Assembly: GCF_035998295.1 (NCBI RefSeq)
Contig: NZ_DASYHS010000150.1
Span: 1 to 5,195, forward strand
Source of the DNA: DASYHS01 sp035998295
GTDB taxonomy: Bacteria > Pseudomonadota > Alphaproteobacteria > Azospirillales > Azospirillaceae
Reading direction: 5' to 3'
Length of the DNA: 5,195 nucleotides
The notes under the pieces are model-generated. The model was not told where the DNA came from. It saw nothing but the letters and a program-made list of their open reading frames with translations, and did not search any database. Positions 1-5,195 of the stretch are shown piece by piece. Within the stretch, counting starts at the first letter, position 1. Each line of letters starts with the position of its first letter. Both the position numbers and the translations under genes were made by a program.

Positions 1-1301
1 GGAAAGAACGCGATCAGGAAGACCGCGATGATGTTCATGATCGTGAAGGGGATGATCTTGACGAAGATCCGCTCGATGCTGGTGTTCGAGACGCCGGAGG
101 AGACGAACAGGTTCTCTCCCAGCGGCGGCGTCTGGAAGCCGACGGCCAGGGTGCAGATCACGACGATGCCGAAATGCGTGGGGTCGATGCCGAGATTGTA
201 GCCGACGGGCAGGAGCACGGGCGTCAGGATCAGGATGGCGGCGAGCGTCTCCATGAACATGCCGACGAACAGGAGGAACAGGATGATGATCGTCCACAGG
301 ACGTAGAGGTTATCCGTGGCGCTCAGCATCGCTTCGGCGATCGTGGCCGGGATGCGGTTCTCCACCAGGAGCCGGCCGAACGCCGTCGCGGTGAAGAGGA
401 TGAGCAGGACCCGGCCCGTGATCCAGGTCGTCGTCTCGAGGCACTGACCGATGTGCCGCCACTCGAGTTCGCGGTGAACGCAGAAGCCGATGAAGATCGT
501 GTAGAAGATGGCGACGATCGCGGCCTCCGTCGGCGTGAAGAGGCCCGAATAGATGCCGCCCAGAATGACCGCCGGCGCGAGTATCGACCACTTTCCCTGC
601 CGGACGGCCCGGCCGATCGCGCCGGCCGACCAGCCTTCGGCGGCCCCCGAATAGCCGTTCCTCCGGCTCAGGACGTAGTTCATGGCCAGCAGGCTGGCCG
701 CCATCAGCAGTCCGGGCAGCACGCCGGCGACGAACAGCTTGGGGATGGAGACGGTGGCGAAGCTTCCGTGCCGGGCCACAGCTTCGACCGGCGGCTGCAT
801 GCCCAGCGCCGAGATCCCGAAGATCACCATCGGGATCGAGGGGGGAATGATGATGCCGAGGCTGCCTCCCGAGGCGGTGACCGCCGCCGCGTAGTCCTTC
901 GCGTAGCCGCGCTGCGCCATGGCGGGGATCATCAGCATCCCTACCGCGGCCGTGGTGGCGGGTCCCGATCCCGATATGGCGCCGAAGAACAGGCATGCGA
1001 ACACCGTGGCGGCCGCCAGCCCGCCGGTGAACGGGCCGGCGAAGGTCTCGGCCACGGCCACCAGGCGCTTCGAGATGCCCGCCGCCTCCATCAGGGCGCC
1101 CGCCAGGATGAATGCCGGCAACGCCATCAGGGGGAAGGAGCCGACCGACGTGAAGGCGATCTGCACCAGCTTGATCGGGTTCTCGCCGAGGAAGACGAAC
1201 GACGCGAGCGCCGATATGCCGAGCGCGACGGCGATCGGGGACCCGATGCCCAGCAGGGCGAAGAAGGTGCCGAACAGGATGTAGACGACGGGGTTTGCCA
1301 T
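1..1301 (-). CDS. dctM: TRAP transporter large permease subunit (DctM family), C-terminus cut by window edge
   Basis: This is the large integral membrane subunit of a tripartite ATP-independent periplasmic (TRAP) transporter, the ion-coupled channel in the inner membrane. The frame is open from the ATG at 1301 to the left edge, giving 433 residues. The family is usually about 425-440 residues, so few are missing. It is hydrophobic throughout. Family landmarks visible are the small-residue loop GAISGSGPATTAAVG (residues 108-122), IIPPSIPMVI (151-160), TPTEAA (256-261) and TPPLGENLFV (391-400), the last two in the paired re-entrant regions. The start has an AGGA Shine-Dalgarno (1310-1313) eight bases upstream. 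It follows dctQ after 28 bases, so the two are almost certainly co-transcribed. One oddity is about 17 extra residues (roughly 166-183) between IIPPSIP and the SIPKLFVAG segment. The symbol is the family name; the substrate is not known. Confidence 0.95.
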   Translation of the reverse strand, partial: MANPVVYILFGTFFALLGIGSPIAVALGISALASFVFLGENPIKLVQIAFTSVGSFPLMALPAFILAGALMEAAGISKRLVAVAETFAGPFTGGLAAATVFACLFFGAISGSGPATTAAVGMLMIPAMAQRGYAKDYAAAVTASGGSLGIIIPPSIPMVIFGISALGMQPPVEAVARHGSFATVSIPKLFVAGVLPGLLMAASLLAMNYVLSRRNGYSGAAEGWSAGAIGRAVRQGKWSILAPAVILGGIYSGLFTPTEAAIVAIFYTIFIGFCVHRELEWRHIGQCLETTTWITGRVLLILFTATAFGRLLVENRIPATIAEAMLSATDNLYVLWTIIILFLLFVGMFMETLAAILILTPVLLPVGYNLGIDPTHFGIVVICTLAVGFQTPPLGENLFVSSGVSNTSIERIFVKIIPFTIMNIIAVFLIAFF

Positions 1302-1329
1302 GATGCGCGTCCTGCCGGTTGAGAGGGCG

Positions 1330-1902
1330 CTACTCGGCGTGGTTGGCAGCGCGGGCGCTTCGGGGCAGGCCGCCCGCGAGTTCGGCCTGGGCGATCTCCA
1401 ACTCGGTCCGCGCCTCGTAGGCGTCGGGGTCGACCGTGGGGCGGCCGAGGACGAACCGGAGATAGTTGACCTGCAATACGCGGAACGCCATCAGCGCGAA
1501 CGCCACGGGCAGTATCATATACAGGTACTTCATCGGAACCCCGAGGGTCTGGGACTTCCAGAACAGGTTCATCTTTTCGAAAATGAACACGTAGCTCAGG
1601 TAGACGAAGTACAAGTTGAAAGCCACCCACAGGAGGTCGGAAAACGCCTCGACGGCCGCGGCTGCCCTGGGAGGCATCAACCTGAACTGGACGGTCACGC
1701 GGTTATGCGCCGAGACCTTCGCGGCATGGCTGGCCCCGAAGAACGCGAACCAGACGAACATGTAGGTGGACAGTTCCTCGCTCCAGGAGATCGAGTGGCC
1801 GAACACCTGGCGGGAGACGATCTGCGCGAACAGGAGCGTGACGAAGGTCGCGAGGAGTATACGGCAGAGCCAGCTTTCGATGTTGTTGAGGACTGCCCTC
1901 AT
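1330..1902 (-). CDS. dctQ: TRAP transporter small permease subunit (DctQ family)
   Basis: This is the small membrane subunit that pairs with DctM and helps dock the binding protein. It has 190 residues, within the usual 160-220. Four hydrophobic segments are visible at about residues 13-33, 47-63, 89-108 and 124-147, the standard DctQ topology. The family hallmark SWSEEL lies at 39-44, just before the second segment. The C-terminal tail after about residue 155 is polar, charged and alanine-rich, and probably cytoplasmic. The frame stays open to an upstream ATG at 1962. I prefer the ATG at 1902 because a GGAGA Shine-Dalgarno lies six bases upstream, the protein then begins like its relatives, and the upstream codons run through the stem-loop at 1950-1983. 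The TAG stop is 28 bases before dctM. Confidence 0.94.
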   Translation of the reverse strand: MRAVLNNIESWLCRILLATFVTLLFAQIVSRQVFGHSISWSEELSTYMFVWFAFFGASHAAKVSAHNRVTVQFRLMPPRAAAAVEAFSDLLWVAFNLYFVYLSYVFIFEKMNLFWKSQTLGVPMKYLYMILPVAFALMAFRVLQVNYLRFVLGRPTVDPDAYEARTELEIAQAELAGGLPRSARAANHAE

Positions 1903-1908
1903 CCGTCG

Positions 1909-1913
1909 TCTCC
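1909..1913 (-). promoter_or_regulatory. Shine-Dalgarno that fixes the dctQ start
   Basis: On the minus strand this reads GGAGA, six bases before the ATG at 1902. The competing in-frame ATG at 1962 has only a run of G almost touching it, inside the loop of the intercistronic hairpin. This site therefore supports the shorter, 190-residue DctQ. Confidence 0.7.
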
Positions 1914-1949
1914 ACCGGCGTGCGTCGATCAAGCGGTCTCGGAAGGCGG

Positions 1950-1983
1950 GCGCGCCGGGCATGCCCCCACATGCCCGGCGCGC
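1950..1983 (-). other. Perfect 14-bp intercistronic stem-loop between dctP and dctQ
   Basis: Positions 1950-1963 and 1970-1983 are exact inverted complements (GCGCGCCGGGCATG on the plus strand), separated by a six-base loop, which reads TGGGGG in the mRNA. Twelve of the 14 pairs are G-C. In the transcript the structure begins six bases after the dctP stop codon. The bases that follow (CCGCCTTCC) contain no U-tract, so it is not a classical intrinsic terminator. The placement fits a 3'-end stabiliser or partial attenuator that lets the periplasmic binding protein be made in excess over the membrane subunits, as is common after binding-protein genes in transport operons. The structure is seen in the sequence; the role is inferred. 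Confidence 0.8.
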
Positions 1984-1989
1984 ACCGGC

Positions 1990-2997
1990 TCAGGAGGTGC
2001 GTCCCAGCGCCGCCAGGGCCTGGTCGAGCTTTTCCTTGCCGCCGATCGCTTCGTGGAACTTCGGCCAGACGGCCTCGGTCGCGCGCTTGATCCACTCGGC
2101 CTCTCCGTCGGCCGGCTCCGTGATCTCCATTCCCTTGGCGACGAGGTCGGCGCGGATGCTCTCCTCCTGCGCGCGCAGGAACGCGGCGCTATGCTTCGTC
2201 GCGGCGGCGCCGGCTTCGAGGACGGCGGTCTGCACCTCCGGCGGGAGGCCCTGGAAGACGCTCTCCGACACGATCAGCGGCTCGATCGAGAAGATGTAGC
2301 AGATGTCGGTGATGTACTTCTGGACCTCGTAGAACTTCATGGCATGGACGGTGATGTAGGGGTTGTCCTGCCCGTCGACGACGCCGAGCTGCAGCGCCGT
2401 GAACGTCTCCGACCATGCCATCGGCGTCGGGTTCACGCCCCAGGACCGATAGGCGTCGATCATGATCTCGTTCTTCGGGACCCGGATGACCAGCCCCTCG
2501 AGGTCGGCGGGGGTGGCGACCGGGCGCTCGGAATTGGTCAGGACGCGGCAGCCCGAATAGGCCCAGCCGACGACGCGGACGCCGGCGTCGCGGATGGTGT
2601 TCTCGACCAGCTCCTTGCCGATCTCGCCCTGGGTGAGTTTTTCGGCGTCGTCGACGCTGCGGATGACGTAGGGCAGGGTCAGCAGCCCGACGGTCGGCGA
2701 GAACGGGGTGACGTTGTTGATGGCGAGGATGGAGAAGTCCAGCAGACCCATCGCGGCATCGTTGACGGTGTTCTGCTCGTCGCCGAGCTGGCCGTTCATG
2801 TACAGCTTCGCCGTGTAGGCGCCCTTGGTGCGGGCCTCCAGCTCCTCGATGAAGGCCTTGCCCAGTTCGTGCTGGGTGCCGCCGGCGGCATCGCCGACCG
2901 CGATGCGGAACGTTTCCTGCGCGTGCGCCCCGCCCATGGCGGTGACCATTACGGCTGCCGCCGCGGCGACAATGCTCGATCGTCCTAGAAGGGTCAT
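1990..2997 (-). CDS. dctP: TRAP transporter periplasmic solute-binding protein (DctP family)
   Basis: This is the secreted receptor that captures the solute in the periplasm and delivers it to DctQM. It has 335 residues, typical of the family. A Sec signal peptide is clear: a basic residue at 6, a hydrophobic core at 9-21, and AHA before a likely cleavage between A26 and Q27. Family landmarks are GLVIRVPKNEI (168-178), MAWSETFTALQLGVVDGQDNP (193-213) and KFYEVQKYITD (221-231). R172 sits where DctP and SiaP proteins bind the substrate carboxylate. R151 is about 20 residues earlier, as in sialic-acid binders, and N212 in DGQDNP is also kept. An acidic ligand is therefore likely, but its identity cannot be read from the sequence. 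The start is supported by AGGGAG (3004-3009), six bases upstream, and by the signal peptide. It is the first gene of the transporter unit, and dctQ follows after 87 bases. Confidence 0.95.
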   Translation of the reverse strand: MTLLGRSSIVAAAAAVMVTAMGGAHAQETFRIAVGDAAGGTQHELGKAFIEELEARTKGAYTAKLYMNGQLGDEQNTVNDAAMGLLDFSILAINNVTPFSPTVGLLTLPYVIRSVDDAEKLTQGEIGKELVENTIRDAGVRVVGWAYSGCRVLTNSERPVATPADLEGLVIRVPKNEIMIDAYRSWGVNPTPMAWSETFTALQLGVVDGQDNPYITVHAMKFYEVQKYITDICYIFSIEPLIVSESVFQGLPPEVQTAVLEAGAAATKHSAAFLRAQEESIRADLVAKGMEITEPADGEAEWIKRATEAVWPKFHEAIGGKEKLDQALAALGRTS

Positions 2998-3150
2998 GCT
3001 GCTCTCCCTGCCTGCGTTCGTGGTTCTCCCGCAAATCGGGCGGCGCGCATATCGTCGCCCGGTCGCGTCCTTTGACCGCAGCGTAACGGGGGGATTCGGG
3101 CCTTCATAGCACCAGAACCACGGATTGATAGGGCCAGCACGGACGGCTTC

Positions 3151-3163
3151 TTGACGAAGTCAA
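3151..3163. promoter_or_regulatory. Operator-like palindrome upstream of dctP
   Basis: The plus strand reads TTGAC-GAA-GTCAA, a perfect 5-3-5 inverted repeat. A second one overlaps it on the left: CTTC-TTGAC-GAAG at 3147-3159. It lies about 155 bases before the dctP start, in the AT-richer part of the intergenic region, where a repressor or activator site would be expected. No regulator gene is visible in the window to pair with it. A 5-bp repeat can also arise by chance. Confidence 0.3.
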
Positions 3164-3235
3164 TCGTGAGCGGTGGACAATACTGATCATTCTCTGCGGC
3201 GGATGCGAATTTGCCGCGAGGACGCATGGTTGTGC

Positions 3236-3249
3236 CCGGCAGGGGCCGG
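3236..3249 (-). other. Short hairpin immediately after the kinase stop codon
   Basis: In the mRNA this reads CCGGC-CCCT-GCCGG, a perfect 5-bp stem with a four-base loop that starts directly after the TGA at 3250-3252. No U-tract follows, so it is at best a weak pause or 3'-end structure, not a proven terminator. Confidence 0.3.
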
Positions 3250-4878
3250 TCAGTGCCCGGGGGCGGGGACGTCCTGGCGAAGCTCGACCGCAAGGTCGCG
3301 CAGCGTTTCCTGAAGTCTCCGGCTCGCGCGGTAGCGCCGGTCGTGGGCGGCTGCGGTCCGGGGATCGGGCTGCAACACCCGGTATCCCGACGCCATCGCC
3401 CGCATGGCATGGTCGAGGTCCGGCTGGACCCCGCCCGCGACCGCCCCCAGCATGGCGGCGCCGAGGAGGACCCCCTCGGTCTCCGCCGGCAGGTAGACCG
3501 GGACGCCGCAGACATCGGCATGGGCCTGCATCAGGAGCCCATTGCCGGCTCCGCTGCCCGTCGCGACGATCGCTTCGACGCGGTGCCCGCCGGCCGACAG
3601 CGTCTCCACGATGTGGCGGCTCCCATAGGCGAGGGAGAAGAGGCCGGCGAGGTACAGCCGCGCGAGGTCGCGCTCGTCGCCGTCGAGCGTCAGGCCGGTG
3701 ATCGCGCCGGTCATGGTCGGATCGGCGAGCGGCGACCGGTTTCCCAGGACGTCCGGAAGCACGAGACGGTCGCCCAGCAGCGCGTCGATCCCGCTCCGGG
3801 CCAGGAGGCCCTCGATGATCGCCGCCAGGGCCGCGTGGGGGTTTCCCTGCAGCCGTCCCGAGGCCGGATGGCCCTGGATCAGCCGGTCGAGGAACGCGCC
3901 GGTGGCCGACTGGCCCGCCTCCGCAAGCCACCCGTTCCCGGTGAGCGCCCCGCGATAGGGCCCCCAGACGCCCTGGACGGGCAGGCGTTCCACCGACTGG
4001 ATCAGCAGGCAGCTCGAGGTCCCGGCGACCAGCGCCAGCCGGGCGTCCGGAGCGGTTGCGGGGTCGACGCTGCCGAGGACGCCGATGGCGCCGGCATGCG
4101 CGTCGATCGCGGCGGCCGCCACGGGCGTTCCGGGCTCCAGGCCGAGCTCCCGGGCCGCGCGCGCCGACAATCCCGCCCCGAGCGGCGTGCCGGGCGGCAG
4201 CACTTCGGCGCCGACGACGGCGTGGTGCCGGTCCAGCAGGTCCGTGAGCCCGACCGACGCCAGGAGGCTGAGCGGCCAGCCGGTGCCGCCGGCCCGGTGG
4301 GCGCCGTAGTCGAAGCACCACTTGCACACCGTCGTGCAGGAGGAGCGCGCGTCGCTGCCGGTCGCGCGCCAGGTCAGCCAGTCGCCGAGGTCGCGTGCCC
4401 GGCCCAGGCGGCGCCACAGGTCGGGCCGGTGCCGCTTGACCCAGAGCAGCTTGGGCAGCTGCATCTCCGGCGAGATCGTACCGCCCACCTGCTCCAGCGC
4501 GACGTCGCCGGTCGCGGTGATCTCCGCCGCTTCCGCAACGGCGCGGTGGTCCATCCAGACGACGACGTCGCGCGTGGGGGAGCCGTCGCCGAGCGCCAGC
4601 GGCTCTCCCTCCCCGGTCGAGAGCACCAGCGAGCAGGTCGCGTCGAAGCCGATCCCGGCCACCTGCCCGGGCCGGGCGCCGGCCTTGGCGAGGGCTTCGC
4701 GCACCGCCGCCGAGACCGCGTCCCAGATGTCCCCGCTCGACTGCTCGACCCGTTCGCCGGGCAGCCGCCAGATGCCGATGTCCCGGCTGGCATGGCCCAG
4801 GCGGCGGCCGTCCGCGTCGAACAGGCCGGCCCGGGCGGAGCCGGTGCCGACGTCGACGCCGAGGACCAGGTGCTTCAT
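3250..4878 (-). CDS. FGGY-family pentulose kinase, D-ribulokinase type
   Basis: This is a cytoplasmic sugar kinase that transfers phosphate from ATP to a ketopentose, most likely D-ribulose to D-ribulose 5-phosphate. It has 542 residues, matching this branch (about 540-550). The N-terminal FGGY domain opens with the phosphate loop GVDVGTGSARAGLFD (7-21). GFDATCSLV (77-85) contains the TCSLV signature I recall as typical of D-ribulokinases such as human FGGY and yeast Ydr109c. Further landmarks are VVWMDHRA (106-113), VGGTISPEMQLPKLLWVK (131-148) and IDAHAGAIGVLG (258-269), where D259 is the expected catalytic base. The C-terminal domain has AGTSSC (285-290), GVWGPY (303-308), GQSATG (322-327) and GNRSPLADPTMTG (379-391). 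The usual glycine-rich nucleotide loop is altered to TGSGAGNG (440-447). The start is fixed by GGAGG (4886-4890), seven bases upstream. The ATG overlaps the isomerase TGA, so the two are translationally coupled. L-ribulose or another pentulose cannot be ruled out. Confidence 0.93.
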   Translation of the reverse strand: MKHLVLGVDVGTGSARAGLFDADGRRLGHASRDIGIWRLPGERVEQSSGDIWDAVSAAVREALAKAGARPGQVAGIGFDATCSLVLSTGEGEPLALGDGSPTRDVVVWMDHRAVAEAAEITATGDVALEQVGGTISPEMQLPKLLWVKRHRPDLWRRLGRARDLGDWLTWRATGSDARSSCTTVCKWCFDYGAHRAGGTGWPLSLLASVGLTDLLDRHHAVVGAEVLPPGTPLGAGLSARAARELGLEPGTPVAAAAIDAHAGAIGVLGSVDPATAPDARLALVAGTSSCLLIQSVERLPVQGVWGPYRGALTGNGWLAEAGQSATGAFLDRLIQGHPASGRLQGNPHAALAAIIEGLLARSGIDALLGDRLVLPDVLGNRSPLADPTMTGAITGLTLDGDERDLARLYLAGLFSLAYGSRHIVETLSAGGHRVEAIVATGSGAGNGLLMQAHADVCGVPVYLPAETEGVLLGAAMLGAVAGGVQPDLDHAMRAMASGYRVLQPDPRTAAAHDRRYRASRRLQETLRDLAVELRQDVPAPGH

Positions 4879-5195
4879 GAGCGGTCCTCCAGCAGCCGCA
4901 CCTCGAAGCCGAGCCGCCGGCTCAGCGCGATCATCTCGTGCAGGATGTCGCCGTAGGCGACCGCGACGTGGTTGCTCATGAAGTGGGCCATCAGCGTGTC
5001 GCGGCCGATGCCCAGGTCGGCGACCATGATCGGCCATTCGCGCGTGGTGCCGGTCCACCATGCCTGCAGGACGTCGCGCGGCAGGCGCACGACCTCGCCG
5101 CGCCCGACATCCATCACCGGCCGGTCGCCGTCGAGCCAGGCCCGGGCCCAGGTGATCGCGCCGGGCAGGCTCTCGCCGGTGAAGGTGCCGCCGGG
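4875..5195 (-). CDS. L-fucose/arabinose isomerase-family protein, C-terminal part only
   Basis: The frame is open from the right edge to the TGA at 4875-4877, giving the last 106 residues; the N-terminal bulk lies outside the window. It resembles the C-terminal domain of L-fucose isomerase: FTGESLPGAITWARAW (visible residues 5-20), GEVVRLPRDV (33-42), a T.REWP segment (51-55) and MSNHVAVAYGDI (73-84). H76 in the NH pair lines up with the histidine that binds the catalytic metal in E. coli FucI, from my memory of that family. Only about 30 residues follow this histidine, fewer than in E. coli FucI, so this is a divergent member. The family interconverts aldoses and ketoses (L-fucose/L-fuculose, D-arabinose/D-ribulose) in the cytoplasm. 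Its overlap with a D-ribulokinase-type gene favours D-arabinose or a related sugar. A GTG at 5117 is internal, not a start. Confidence 0.82.
   Translation of the reverse strand, partial: PGGTFTGESLPGAITWARAWLDGDRPVMDVGRGEVVRLPRDVLQAWWTGTTREWPIMVADLGIGRDTLMAHFMSNHVAVAYGDILHEMIALSRRLGFEVRLLEDRS

Larger units (their letters stand above)
2998..3249 (-). promoter_or_regulatory. 252-bp intergenic region upstream of dctP, probable promoter/leader
   Basis: This gap separates the kinase stop from the dctP start and is the only long non-coding stretch in the window. It is more AT-rich in its middle (about 3100-3215) than the flanking genes. It holds the dctP Shine-Dalgarno, a short hairpin straight after the kinase stop, and an operator-like palindrome near 3151-3163. 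I looked for minus-strand -35/-10 pairs. TTGACT (3163-3158) and TATCAA exist but are about 25 bases apart, which is too far, so I do not name a promoter. The length and composition make a separate dctP promoter plausible, but read-through from the kinase gene is not excluded. Confidence 0.45.

Noticed and set aside
174..1322. 382-codon open frame on the plus strand
   Set aside because: It is antisense to dctM. Its composition (His, Arg, Asp, Glu) is the complement pattern of a membrane protein gene, and there is no domain.
1903..1962. N-terminal extension of DctQ by 20 codons to an ATG at 1962
   Set aside because: These codons are Arg-rich, begin inside the intercistronic hairpin, and lack a properly spaced Shine-Dalgarno. 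The ATG at 1902 has one.
1950..1983. Rho-independent terminator ending the dctP transcript
   Set aside because: The stem is very strong, but the bases after it are CCGCCTTCC rather than a U-run, and dctQM follow with their own ribosome sites. I treat it as an intercistronic stem-loop instead.
1300..2988. 562-codon open frame on the plus strand
   Set aside because: It lies antisense to dctP and dctQ, which have clear family motifs, a signal peptide and ribosome sites. Its product is a charged Asp/Arg/Glu/Gly-rich string with no recognisable motif, typical of GC-rich antisense frames.
3097..3163. Sigma-70 promoter using TTGACT and TATCAA on the minus strand
   Set aside because: The two elements are about 25 bases apart, well beyond the usual 16-18, so I do not call a promoter.
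2994..3227. Possible 77-codon small gene on the minus strand in the gap before dctP, ending in an ATGA overlap with the dctP start
   Set aside because: There is no Shine-Dalgarno before the ATG at 3227, the frame is open further upstream as a kinase shadow, and the product shows no recognisable feature. The stop overlap is probably chance, though a conserved leader peptide cannot be fully excluded without comparison.
3211..4956. 581-codon open frame on the plus strand
   Set aside because: It is antisense to the complete FGGY kinase, has Arg/Gly/Ala/Asp-rich composition and no recognisable domain. It is an artefact of high third-position GC in the kinase.
4879..5061. N-terminal extension of the kinase by 61 codons to an ATG at 5061
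   Set aside because: The extension overlaps the isomerase gene in another frame, has an Arg/His-rich composition unlike the family, and the internal ATG at 4878 has a strong GGAGG and gives the normal FGGY N-terminus.

Overview
The window is GC-rich (third codon positions are almost all G or C) and every gene I can support lies on the minus strand. It reads as the catabolic and uptake section of a heterotrophic, probably alphaproteobacterial, chromosome. That placement rests on the base composition and on the pairing of a DctP-type TRAP transporter with sugar-processing genes. It is inference, because there is no rRNA or marker gene here.

Layout in the direction of transcription (right to left): (1) the last 106 codons of an L-fucose/arabinose isomerase-family protein, running in from the right edge (4875-5195); (2) a complete FGGY-family pentulose kinase of the D-ribulokinase type (3250-4878), whose start codon overlaps the isomerase stop as ATGA; (3) a 252-bp non-coding gap (2998-3249) with short palindromes but no convincing terminator or sigma-70 promoter; (4) a complete TRAP transporter operon: periplasmic binding protein DctP (1990-2997), an 87-bp spacer holding a perfect 14-bp GC-rich stem-loop, small membrane subunit DctQ (1330-1902), and large membrane subunit DctM (1-1301), which runs off the left edge with only its last few residues missing.

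As a system, the isomerase and kinase would convert an aldose to a ketopentose and then to its 5-phosphate. D-arabinose to D-ribulose to D-ribulose 5-phosphate is the most economical guess. The TRAP system would import a substrate using an ion gradient. DctP keeps the arginines that normally hold a carboxylate, so its ligand is probably an acid. Whether the transporter feeds this kinase, or is a separate unit behind the 252-bp gap, is the main open question.

No RNA genes, mobile elements, CRISPR arrays or phage genes are visible. Long plus-strand open frames exist but are antisense shadows of the real genes. I see no evidence of a wholly new kind of system; the window looks like a fairly ordinary sugar or sugar-acid locus with a few details worth checking.
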